From a virus: DNA of 27,865 nt. A program made the position numbers and the translations under genes. The stretch covers positions 1 to 27,865 of IMG/VR virus record IMGVR_UViG_3300045284_000012; one strand, 5' to 3'. Shown one piece after another: positions 13,122 through 19,974 of the stretch (position 1 is its first letter; each line of letters starts with the position of its first letter). Under the pieces are notes generated by a model. The model was not told the DNA's origin. It was given only the letters and a program-made list of their open reading frames with translations, and did no database searches.

Positions 13122-13586
13122 GTGAATGACGCATGGGGTTACGATGAGAACAACCAGGACCCGAACCTCAACAACGGTCCAAAGCCACTTCGAGACGCAT
13201 ACGAGGCACAGAAGCAGGCCAATGCGGATCTACTGAAGAGGCTAGCGGCACTGGAGGCACAGGCAGCGCAGAACGCTGCCGCCGATCTCATCGAGTCTCA
13301 GGGAGTTGCCCGCTCCGCAGCGAAGTACTACAAGGGCGAGGCAGACCCAGAGAAGGTAACTGCTTGGGTCAACGACATCCGCAACGCTTTTGGCGTTGCT
13401 CCCGCACCGGTCGAGCAGGAGATCAGTCCTGTACTAGACCCCAATGATCAGGCTAAGTATCAGAAGATTCTGAATGCCGGTTCGAACGGTGCTCCAGTCG
13501 GCAACATGGATTCGGCAATGTCCGACATCATGAGTGCGACTTCTACCGCAGAACGTGTAGCTGCCTTCGCCCGACTGAACGGGTAA
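13122..13586 (+). CDS. Scaffolding protein (154 aa)
   Basis: The GTG start has AAGGGAG nine bases upstream. The N-terminus is polar, then residues 22-60 are a strongly helical, coiled-coil-prone segment (DAYEAQKQANADLLKRLAAL onward). A middle region contains ARSAAKYYKGEADPEKVTAW, and the C-terminal part is Ser/Ala/Met-rich and ends in a helix (TSTAERVAAFARLNG). A short acidic helical protein directly upstream of the major capsid gene is the usual arrangement for a phage scaffold, which guides capsid assembly and then leaves. No protease domain is present. The assignment rests on position and composition. Confidence 0.7.
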   Translation: MNDAWGYDENNQDPNLNNGPKPLRDAYEAQKQANADLLKRLAALEAQAAQNAAADLIESQGVARSAAKYYKGEADPEKVTAWVNDIRNAFGVAPAPVEQEISPVLDPNDQAKYQKILNAGSNGAPVGNMDSAMSDIMSATSTAERVAAFARLNG

Positions 13587-13612
13587 GCAGCAAAGCTTTA
13601 AGGATGTGAACC

Positions 13613-14608
13613 ATGGCGAATGCCTTCACTGGCACTCTAGCCATGTCGAACCTTGTCCAGACCGCCTATGACCGTGAGCTTGAGTTTGCGCTACGTGCGC
13701 AGCCGATGTTCCGTCGTGTGGCAGACAAGCGTCCGGCGCAGCAGGCAATGCCTGGCTCCAGCGTTGTGTTCGAGATCTACCAGGATCTCGCACAGCAGAT
13801 TACTCCACTGAACGAGCTTGTCGACCCAGATGCAGTGGCTGCAGGTCAGCCTACTACTGTCTCCGTTACTCTCAACGAGTACGGTAACGCGATCCTGGTT
13901 TCCAATAAGCTCGACCTGTTCAGCTTCACCGACATCACTGCCGGTCTGGTCAACCAGGTTGCATGGAACCTGATCGACTCTGTCGACCTGATCGTTCAGA
14001 ACGTACTGGCGGCTGGTACTCAGACTGTTCGTCGTAACCCTGGATCTGGTGCGATTACCTATGGTTTCGGTACCACTCCAACTCAGCCAACTGCGCTGAC
14101 TTCTATTGACAACACCGCAAACTCTCAGTTCAACTCTGCTGTAGCCAGGTTCTCTGTTGCCAAGCTTCGTGCGAACAAGGTTCACCCAACGGTGAACTCT
14201 TACTTCACCTCTTACATCCACCCTGAGATCAGTCACGACCTTCGTGCCGAGACTGGCGCTGCTGCATGGCGCGACCCGCACAACTACAGTGCGGCGTCGA
14301 ACATCTGGATGGGTAACATCGGTGAGTACGAGGGTGCTGTCTACCTTGAGACTCCTCGTGCACAGAACGTACAGTCTGGTGCTGGTGCTGGTGCAACTCA
14401 GACTCGTGTCTACAACACCTACTACATGGGTCAGCAGGCCCTTGCAGAGGCTGTAGCGGAGGAGTTCCACACCATCCGTGGTCCGGTAGTCGACAAGCTG
14501 ACCCGCTTCCAGCCTCTTGGTTGGTACGGCGTGGCTGGTTGGACTCTGTACCGTCCTGAGTCTCTGATCGTTGCTCAGACAAGCTCCACTGTTCGTCCGA
14601 ACGCGTAA
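13613..14608 (+). CDS. Major capsid protein, HK97 fold (N4-gp56-like) (331 aa)
   Basis: The ATG has AAGGA eight bases upstream. The sequence contains PMFRRVADKRPAQQAMPGSS and VFEIYQDLAQQITPLNELVD, then a strand-rich core (TTVSVTLNEYGNAILVSNKL) and later YIHPEISHDLRAETG and EYEGAVYLETPRA. This order of features resembles the N4-gp56 family of HK97-fold coat proteins. A length of 331 aa fits without an N-terminal delta domain, consistent with a separate scaffold. Codon usage is strongly biased and it is followed by its own terminator, both typical of a very highly expressed gene. The gene forms the capsid shell; the exact family should be confirmed by a profile search. Confidence 0.88.
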   Translation: MANAFTGTLAMSNLVQTAYDRELEFALRAQPMFRRVADKRPAQQAMPGSSVVFEIYQDLAQQITPLNELVDPDAVAAGQPTTVSVTLNEYGNAILVSNKLDLFSFTDITAGLVNQVAWNLIDSVDLIVQNVLAAGTQTVRRNPGSGAITYGFGTTPTQPTALTSIDNTANSQFNSAVARFSVAKLRANKVHPTVNSYFTSYIHPEISHDLRAETGAAAWRDPHNYSAASNIWMGNIGEYEGAVYLETPRAQNVQSGAGAGATQTRVYNTYYMGQQALAEAVAEEFHTIRGPVVDKLTRFQPLGWYGVAGWTLYRPESLIVAQTSSTVRPNA

Positions 14609-14620
14609 TACCGAATGATC

Positions 14621-14652
14621 AGGAGGGCCCTTCATTGGGCCCTCCTTTTCTT
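14621..14652 (+). terminator. Strong intrinsic terminator after the major capsid gene
   Basis: A perfect 10-bp stem AGGAGGGCCC/GGGCCCTCCT with loop TTCATT is followed by TTTCTT. It begins 13 bases after the capsid stop. It probably limits read-through, so that capsid protein exceeds the products of the genes after it. Confidence 0.88.
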
Positions 14653-14668
14653 CATGACTGGAGAAATC

Positions 14669-14842
14669 ATGGCACTGGCAGTAAGCTCCAACGTAACTCT
14701 CATCTACGCCCTTGGTAATGGCCAGAACACGTACGATCAGGGGGCCGTCGTCACCCTTGGCGCCGAGTACATCGAGATCATCAACATGTACAATCAGACC
14801 ATTGCCTACCCATGGTCCAGTGTGGTCAGGGTGCTGAGCTAA
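14669..14842 (+). CDS. Small virion-region protein (57 aa)
   Basis: The ATG at 14669 is chosen because GGAG lies six bases upstream. Longer in-frame starts would overlap the terminator. The product MALAVSSNVTLIYALGNGQN... has alternating beta-type hydrophobic residues and ends in a Tyr/Trp segment (TIAYPWSSVVRVLS). It is not a typical membrane protein. The stop overlaps the next start (TAATG). It could be a small capsid accessory or cement protein, judged only from position after the coat gene. Confidence 0.6.
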   Translation: MALAVSSNVTLIYALGNGQNTYDQGAVVTLGAEYIEIINMYNQTIAYPWSSVVRVLS

Positions 14843-15171
14843 TGGCCAATTGGCACTTCGCTACACCCGACGTGCCGAAGGAAGCTCCGTTCGCATGGAA
14901 CCCACTGATGGAGCGGTTCGGTATCACTCGTGGTGTCACCGTATATCAGACTGCTCCAGGTCCCAACTATACGACCAAGCGGTACGGCTCGTACACTGAT
15001 GAGCTAGGCTCTGCCAATCTTCCTTTCGACCCCGACAGCCCGGCAGTTCAGCCCAGTAGGCTGAACACTTTCCGTGGCGGGTATGACTGGATTGTGGACG
15101 ACGCCACCAAGGCAGACCTCATCAACTCCGGCATTGGCATCACCAATGCCAACTTCACCCCTGCTCCGTAG
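14842..15171 (+). CDS. Hypothetical structural-region protein (109 aa)
   Basis: Starts at the ATG overlapping the previous stop. The protein has many aromatic and Pro/Gly residues and a central block KRYGSYTDELGSANLPFDPD then PSRLNTFRGGYDWIVDDATK, ending DLINSGIGITNANFTPAP. The composition suggests an extended, surface-exposed or connector-type protein. The segment containing GGYDWIVD...LI.SG.G.T..NF looks like a conserved unit found in head-to-tail regions of actinophages, but I cannot name the family. No membrane segment or catalytic motif is visible. Confidence 0.6.
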   Translation: MANWHFATPDVPKEAPFAWNPLMERFGITRGVTVYQTAPGPNYTTKRYGSYTDELGSANLPFDPDSPAVQPSRLNTFRGGYDWIVDDATKADLINSGIGITNANFTPAP

Positions 15172-15179
15172 GAGTATCA

Positions 15180-15356
15180 ATGGCTAAGCCAAACAAGAAG
15201 GCTCCACTCGGACAGGGTGGAAGGTTCGCCGCAGTCGCCAAGGCTGCAGGCGGAGGAAAGAAGGGGGCCGCTATCGCAGCGGCTGCCGGTCGCAAGAAGT
15301 ATGGAGCTGCCAAGATGGCAAAGATGGCAGCGGCAGGAAGGAAGGCAGCAAAGTGA
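15180..15356 (+). CDS. Small Lys/Ala/Gly-rich basic protein, possible DNA-binding (58 aa)
   Basis: The ATG has AGGAG five bases upstream, and the stop overlaps the next gene's GTG. The sequence begins MAKPNKKAPLGQGGRFAAVA and is made almost only of Lys, Ala, Gly, Arg and Met, ending KMAKMAAAGRKAAK. It has no acidic residue that I can see. This is the composition of histone H1-tail-like or nucleoid-type peptides. Among capsid genes it could be packaged with the DNA or line the capsid interior, which is inference. Low-complexity antisense frames in this stretch are artefacts of the repetitive codons. Confidence 0.65.
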   Translation: MAKPNKKAPLGQGGRFAAVAKAAGGGKKGAAIAAAAGRKKYGAAKMAKMAAAGRKAAK

Positions 15357-15610
15357 CTGACCACTACTACAGCGTGCAGTCCAATCCCGCTCCAGCCAAG
15401 CCTGCTGGTCACTACCCATGTGCTCAGCCTTGCTGCATGGGCGCATCTCCTGGTGGAAACACTACCCTCGTTATGTGGGACGAGAAGGGTGGACTTGATA
15501 GGATTGTCATCGCTCAGGCTCAGACCCCCGGAGGGGAGTCTCTTCGTGCCATGAATGACAACTATCGTCAGGGTGTCTACAAGACTACTTCGGTCGGGGA
15601 TTATGACTGA
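15353..15610 (+). CDS. Hypothetical protein with Cys cluster (85 aa)
   Basis: The GTG start overlaps the previous stop by four bases (GTGA). The N-terminus is Pro/Tyr-rich (MTDHYYSVQSNPAPAKPAGH) and is followed by YPCAQPCCMG, a tight three-Cys cluster with a nearby His that could bind a metal or form disulphides. The C-terminal half contains short beta-type segments (TTLVMWDEKGGLDRIVIAQA). No known domain is recognised. It is coupled to both neighbours in the small-gene run after the coat protein. Confidence 0.55.
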   Translation: MTDHYYSVQSNPAPAKPAGHYPCAQPCCMGASPGGNTTLVMWDEKGGLDRIVIAQAQTPGGESLRAMNDNYRQGVYKTTSVGDYD

Positions 15611-15860
15611 CACTCCCTGCCGTACCGGTTGCCCAACTCGTGACCACGTCTCGTACCATGCTTGCCTACGATCCGGAATGGTTCAGCTGAACGCTGGCAT
15701 GAACCTGACCTCTGAGCAGAAGGCTTGGGACTCTGAGCTTTCTGCCTATCGTTCGGCAAGGCGCCAGGGTGTTCAGCCTGATGGAACTACCATGCCGAAG
15801 ATTCGTGCGGCTATGGAGAAGAGCGACGCTTCGGGCGTCGCCTATGGAGCTGATAACTGA
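15603..15860 (+). CDS. Hypothetical protein (85 aa)
   Basis: ATG at 15603, preceded by GGGGA and overlapping the previous gene by eight bases, is favoured over the longer in-frame start at 15555. The N-terminus MTDTPCRTGCPTRDHVSYHA contains paired Cys and His residues (C6, C10, then HAC) resembling a small metal site. The rest is helical and basic (SAYRSARRQGVQPDG, MPKIRAAMEKSDASG). With the previous gene it makes a pair of Cys-containing small proteins. The function is not recognised. Confidence 0.55.
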   Translation: MTDTPCRTGCPTRDHVSYHACLRSGMVQLNAGMNLTSEQKAWDSELSAYRSARRQGVQPDGTTMPKIRAAMEKSDASGVAYGADN

Positions 15861-16345
15861 TGGCAGAACAGAGGGTCATCATTGAGGGAACGTACGGAAA
15901 TGTTCCCCTGCCAACCACCCCGACCGGAGCCGGTTCCGGCTCTTCTCCGGGAACCGCTGGCTTTGTCCAGGTGACTGACGGAACTGACCAGGCACTTGTC
16001 TACACGAATGCTCTGGCCGTCAGCACTGGCATGGAGACAATGGCTCAGACGCTAAACCTTTCTGGTGCAGTGGCTGCATCCAATCCTGGAACTGCGGTCG
16101 ACTCAAAGTCGACCCACTCCAACTGGACTGGCTTCGCAACTGTAACTGGAACAGTAACAGGCACTCTGGTTCTTGAGCTTTCGCTAGATGGAACCATGTT
16201 CCTTTCTAGCACTATTACCAGCGCTGTTGGCGCTCCCGGAAACTTCCCACTCTACAGTATCGGTCGTCCTGCTAGGTATGCACGAGTTAGCCTTAACTCT
16301 GCTGCTGGTACTGGCACTGTCGTAGCCAATATGATGGCGGCATAA
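15860..16345 (+). CDS. Beta-rich virion protein with shared N-terminal tag, copy 1 (161 aa)
   Basis: The ATG overlaps the previous stop. Residues 1-18 (MAEQRVIIEGTYGNVPLP) are nearly identical to the start of the next gene product. A Gly/Ser/Pro linker follows, then a Thr/Val/Gly-rich beta domain (GFATVTGTVTGTLVLELSLD, then RYARVSLNSAAGTGTVV). The composition suggests an immunoglobulin-like or jelly-roll decoration protein or a small fibre. The shared N-terminal tag may dock both proteins to the same site on the particle. No catalytic residues are seen. Confidence 0.62.
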   Translation: MAEQRVIIEGTYGNVPLPTTPTGAGSGSSPGTAGFVQVTDGTDQALVYTNALAVSTGMETMAQTLNLSGAVAASNPGTAVDSKSTHSNWTGFATVTGTVTGTLVLELSLDGTMFLSSTITSAVGAPGNFPLYSIGRPARYARVSLNSAAGTGTVVANMMAA

Positions 16346-16791
16346 TGGCAGAACTGCGAGTAATTGTGGAGGGCACGTACGGCAACGTGCCCCTGCCGGT
16401 AACTGGGACCTTCACTCCATCCGGCACTCAGAACGTGGCCATCACTGGCCAGCCAATCCAGGTGACTCCACCTATCACTACCGCAGTCACCAGCTTGTCT
16501 GCGGTATCTGCAACTACGACTGGAACTGTCTACGATCTCGGCTATCTGAGCCGAGATTACACCTTCGTCGGAACTTCCAGTGCAACTCTGACTGCTGGAG
16601 TTGTTCGGCTATTCGGTTCCATCGACAACTCGGCCTACATCCAGATCGGCTCTGACATCAGCTGTGCAACTGACTTCCCGTCTGCGACCAGCAAGGCCTA
16701 CACGGGAGCCGTTGACTTCAGGTACTTCCGTGCAGATGTAACCACTACCATCACTGGTGGAACTGTAACGTTCAAGATCCTGGGGGCTTAA
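16345..16791 (+). CDS. Beta-rich virion protein with shared N-terminal tag, copy 2 (148 aa)
   Basis: The ATG overlaps the previous stop. The N-terminus MAELRVIVEGTYGNVPLP matches the previous protein at 16 of 18 positions, while the rest diverges. A Thr/Ser/Val-rich beta domain follows, with SLSAVSATTTGTVYDLGYLS and later VDFRYFRADVTTTITGGTV, a pattern similar in spacing to the copy 1 domain. The two are probably an old tandem duplication. A decoration or fibre role is inferred from composition and position. Confidence 0.62.
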   Translation: MAELRVIVEGTYGNVPLPVTGTFTPSGTQNVAITGQPIQVTPPITTAVTSLSAVSATTTGTVYDLGYLSRDYTFVGTSSATLTAGVVRLFGSIDNSAYIQIGSDISCATDFPSATSKAYTGAVDFRYFRADVTTTITGGTVTFKILGA

Positions 16792-17333
16792 TGGCTACGA
16801 TCAAGTCTGTAGATGCACTACCAACATTCCTATCGGTTGATCCTACTTGGACCGGAGTCTACTTCCATGCAGTGGTAGATGCGGCTGGAACTGCTGGCTC
16901 CAACAACTTCCTGTCTGTGCTGAATCCTGTCGGTAGTGGCAGGATCGCCATTGCTCTTGGATTCATCTGTGGAAGCTATTCGCTGAACACCATCACGACT
17001 CCAAGTTCGCTAGTAGCATTCAGGACTAGCGCACATACTGGTGGAACTGATGTCACTGCAGCAAATGTCAACAGGTTCTTCACTGCCTTTCCTAATCCGC
17101 TGGCTCAGGTGAAGGTGGGAAACCCTGGAACTACCAATACCAACGGTACCAATCCAATGATTGGCATCCCTCCGGTTGTTGGTAACGGTGCACAGAATGG
17201 TCAGACTGTCGCCCCAACGCCTGGAGCGTCATTCATCTTCCTTCCTGGTGAAGGAATCGTGTTCAATGTTCCAACTGGTGACACCGATCAGCGTTGGGAC
17301 CTGCAGTACATCTGGGCAGAGAAGTCTCTCTAA
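16791..17333 (+). CDS. Beta-rich virion protein (180 aa)
   Basis: The ATG overlaps the previous stop. The protein has a long strand-rich pattern with VDPTWTGVYFHAVVDAAGTA, a hydrophobic stretch RIAIALGFICGSYS, an Asn/Gly/Thr-rich central loop and a C-terminal PGEGIVFNVPTGDTDQRWDL. It resembles capsid accessory or decoration proteins rather than an enzyme. The conserved-looking ending Q.RWDLQYIWAEKSL would suit a subunit interface. Function is inferred only from the neighbourhood. Confidence 0.58.
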   Translation: MATIKSVDALPTFLSVDPTWTGVYFHAVVDAAGTAGSNNFLSVLNPVGSGRIAIALGFICGSYSLNTITTPSSLVAFRTSAHTGGTDVTAANVNRFFTAFPNPLAQVKVGNPGTTNTNGTNPMIGIPPVVGNGAQNGQTVAPTPGASFIFLPGEGIVFNVPTGDTDQRWDLQYIWAEKSL

Positions 17334-17342
17334 GGAGTAAGT

Positions 17343-17717
17343 ATGATCCAGGTAAATCCACCAGCGTCTGACATCGTCAATGCTTCCGCCACTGCTACAA
17401 CTGCCGGAATGGTTACTGTTCCTGCTGGCAAGTGGCTATCTGCTGATGTTCAGATCTCTTCCAGTATCTCTGTAGCTGGAACCAGCACTCCACACCTGAA
17501 CTACACTATTCCGGGTGGCGTAACCAACGCCGCCCCTGCGAATGGTTCTGTTCTATCTCGTCTCACTCTTACCGGGCTGGCTCTGACTACCGTCACCGAC
17601 TCCAATACTACCGAGATCCTTGTGTACGGTGGCGACACCGGAAGTGGCTGCACCCTGGACTTCACCGCTGGCGCTAGTGGCACCAGCTCTATCACCATCA
17701 ACGGCTTCCTGATCTAA
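17343..17717 (+). CDS. Beta-rich virion protein (124 aa)
   Basis: The ATG has an AAGGAG ribosome site and a nine-base gap from the previous gene. Thr, Ser, Val and Gly dominate (VNASATATTAGMVTVPAGKW, DVQISSSISVAGTSTPHL), with a C-terminal GDTGSGCTLDFTAGASGTSS and a final strand SITINGFLI. The layout suggests a single beta-sandwich domain. With the three preceding genes it forms a run of four beta proteins that probably decorate the capsid or form short fibres. No family name can be given. Confidence 0.58.
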   Translation: MIQVNPPASDIVNASATATTAGMVTVPAGKWLSADVQISSSISVAGTSTPHLNYTIPGGVTNAAPANGSVLSRLTLTGLALTTVTDSNTTEILVYGGDTGSGCTLDFTAGASGTSSITINGFLI

Positions 17718-17725
17718 GGACTCTA

Positions 17726-18643
17726 GTGGCTGTCACTCTGGGCGACCTTAAGGGTCGCATTTCCCAGCTCCTTCAGGGTTACACTCGTAATCAGGAGCAG
17801 ATTGCCTGGCTGTCTGCCCCGATGACGGCCTCTGATATCACCTTCACTGTCGACATGTCGGTTGCCAACAAGATCTCTCGTGGCCTTATTGAGATCGGTA
17901 GCGAGCTTCTCCTTGTCAACACGTTCAATACCAGCACTGGAGTAGTCCAGGTTGCAGCTGGAACGAATGGTCGGGGAAGGGAGAATACGACCGCTGCGAG
18001 TCATGCCATCAATGACATCGTCACGATGGACCCTGACTATCCTCAGCAGCGAGTAACTGAAGCTATCAACGACACCATCCAGGCCACCTACCCCGACCTA
18101 TACGTGATGTCCAGCTTCGAATTCCCGAAGCTTGCGGCACGTTACGAGTACGATATGCCAGCAGAGTCCGAGGATGTCTTCCGAGTTACGGTTGACACGA
18201 TCGGCCCTTCTCGTGTCTGGTTCCCATCTCAGGCATGGCGCTACAATCCACAGGCTTCCACTCAGCCAATCGATGGTTCAGCTACTGGCAAGTCTCTTCA
18301 GATCATGGATCAGATCGTCCCTGGAAGGACGATCCGTGTCATGTACTCGAAGAAGCCTGGATTCCTGGTTTCAGACAGTGACCCTTACGAGGTCACTGTC
18401 GGCTATCCAGAGCGAACCATCGACATGATTCAGTATGGTGCAGTGGCCAGGCTTCTCTCTGGTGTCGAGTCTGCCCGTCTTCAGCAGAAGAGTGTTGAGT
18501 CCACCGAGCGTGCAGCGCTCGTTCCAACTCAGGCAGCATCTAACGCTTCTCAGTACTTCTGGAACATGTACCAGAGGCGCATGAATGAAGAGGTTGACAG
18601 GCTTCACCAGCTCTTCCCGACTTATCAGACCTTCCTGGCGTAA
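17726..18643 (+). CDS. Head-to-tail connector / tail adaptor protein (305 aa)
   Basis: The GTG start has AAGGA upstream. The N-terminal helix (LGDLKGRISQLLQGYTRNQE) leads into a beta insertion (about 30-90, FTVDMSVANKISRGLIEIGS). A helical part follows, with QQRVTEAINDTIQATYPDLY (about 108-130). Next is a beta region with RVWFPSQAWRYNP, and finally a C-terminal helical bundle (MYQRRMNEEVDRLHQLFPTY). An alpha-helical adaptor with a beta insertion placed between coat genes and tail genes matches the role of gp11-type adaptors or tail tubular protein A in podoviruses. The assignment is by architecture and position. Confidence 0.62.
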   Translation: MAVTLGDLKGRISQLLQGYTRNQEQIAWLSAPMTASDITFTVDMSVANKISRGLIEIGSELLLVNTFNTSTGVVQVAAGTNGRGRENTTAASHAINDIVTMDPDYPQQRVTEAINDTIQATYPDLYVMSSFEFPKLAARYEYDMPAESEDVFRVTVDTIGPSRVWFPSQAWRYNPQASTQPIDGSATGKSLQIMDQIVPGRTIRVMYSKKPGFLVSDSDPYEVTVGYPERTIDMIQYGAVARLLSGVESARLQQKSVESTERAALVPTQAASNASQYFWNMYQRRMNEEVDRLHQLFPTYQTFLA

Positions 18644-18651
18644 GGACAGAC

Positions 18652-19965
18652 ATGGCCCAGAGCCGCTACTATTCAGCAACCGCACAGCCTACTGTCCTTA
18701 CCGCTTCGATCGGTGCGGGCAATACAAGCATCACCGTTCAGCAGGTTGTAGGCTTCCCCGTTACCACTCCGTACATCCTGGCACTGGACTACAATAGTCC
18801 ATCCGAAGAGATCGTACTGGTTACCGCTCAGGCGGGAACCAACCTTACTGTCACTCGTGCTTATGATGGAACCGCAGCAGCCTCTCACACGGTTGGTGCA
18901 GCAGTTCGCCACACGTGGACTGCAATGGATGGTAATGACAGTCGTGCACATGAGGCTGCGATCAACAATGTCCACGGTGTAACTGGCAATGTGGTTGGTA
19001 CGACTGACATCCAGACGCTGACCAACAAGACTCTTCAGTCTCCGGTCTTCACTGGTACGACTACACTGAACAGTCCGATCATCAATGGTACCATCACTGG
19101 CAATCCAGCTGTCAGTGCAACCTCCGGAACTGCACTCACGGTGCAGTCCGGTGCGACTGGTGTCAATCCACTGACGGTTAAGGGATTCACTGGTCAGACT
19201 GCAGCCCTCCAGCTATGGACTGACTCTCTAGGTGCTCAACTTGCCTTCATCAGTGCAACTGGTCGACTGCAGATCCAGCCTTCTGATACCACGGTGATCC
19301 CTCTCACTGTCAATTCCCCGACCGCAACTGGTCAGGATAATGCACGGTTCAACATCAATGGTGTGAACCAGGCGAAGATTACTAATCAGGGATTCTTCTC
19401 CCTGAATCCAACCGTTGGAACTTCTGGAACTGTTGATCTGGTCAACGCTCCAGTTGGCTTCACTGGCAACCTTCTAGATCTGCAGCTCAATGCAGTATCG
19501 AAGTTCAAGGTTACTCAGACTGGAGCGGTCACTTCTACCAGTACCATGCAGGCTACTGGCATGGCATCTGCCTACGTAGAGAACAGTACTCCAACCTCCA
19601 CTTCCAGCACTTCCTATACTGCGACTGGAACGGTCGTCTCTACGACCGTTCTCGTTCCTCCGTCTGGCAAGGTTCAGGTCATGGGACGCAGTCAGATGTT
19701 CCAGAACACTACGGCAGCAGCACTCTTCTGTACTCTAGTCGTATCTGGTTCAACCAGCGGCACCCTAAGGGCCGCTGCTGATGCTACTGCCCTGAAGTAC
19801 AATGCCGACAATGCCGGTAACAATGGATCCGTTCCGGGTCACGAGTCATTCATCATCACCGGAGTAGCCGGTGAGACTCTGACTATCACTTGGCAGCATC
19901 GAGTGTCTTCCGGTTCTGGCAGCATGGACTATCGCAGCATCACTGCCGTACCTCTTCTCGGATAA
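18652..19965 (+). CDS. Tail fibre / minor tail protein (437 aa)
   Basis: AAGGACAG lies upstream of the ATG. Residues 1-90 form a beta domain (TASIGAGNTSITVQQVVGFP, SEEIVLVTAQAGTNLTVTRA) that is often seen at the base of fibres and neck appendages. Then come ND.RAHEAAINNVHGVTGNVV and TLTNKTLQSPVFTGTT, typical repeats of trimeric fibre shafts. The shaft continues Asn/Thr/Gly-rich to about 310, and the C-terminal domain has RVSSGSGSMDYRSITAVPLL. The protein probably binds the host surface or anchors another receptor-binding protein. No enzymatic motif is visible. Confidence 0.72.
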   Translation: MAQSRYYSATAQPTVLTASIGAGNTSITVQQVVGFPVTTPYILALDYNSPSEEIVLVTAQAGTNLTVTRAYDGTAAASHTVGAAVRHTWTAMDGNDSRAHEAAINNVHGVTGNVVGTTDIQTLTNKTLQSPVFTGTTTLNSPIINGTITGNPAVSATSGTALTVQSGATGVNPLTVKGFTGQTAALQLWTDSLGAQLAFISATGRLQIQPSDTTVIPLTVNSPTATGQDNARFNINGVNQAKITNQGFFSLNPTVGTSGTVDLVNAPVGFTGNLLDLQLNAVSKFKVTQTGAVTSTSTMQATGMASAYVENSTPTSTSSTSYTATGTVVSTTVLVPPSGKVQVMGRSQMFQNTTAAALFCTLVVSGSTSGTLRAAADATALKYNADNAGNNGSVPGHESFIITGVAGETLTITWQHRVSSGSGSMDYRSITAVPLLG

Positions 19966-19974
19966 GGAGTAGCC

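Noticed and set aside
13691-14635. Long open frame on the minus strand opposite the major capsid gene (314 aa)
   Set aside because: It mirrors the coat gene's strongly biased codons, has no ribosome site and crosses the capsid terminator. It is a shadow frame.
15353-15860. Tail-assembly chaperone pair with programmed frameshift at the eight-base overlap
   Set aside because: The two products are unrelated Cys-containing proteins, each with its own start, and no slippery sequence is visible at the overlap.
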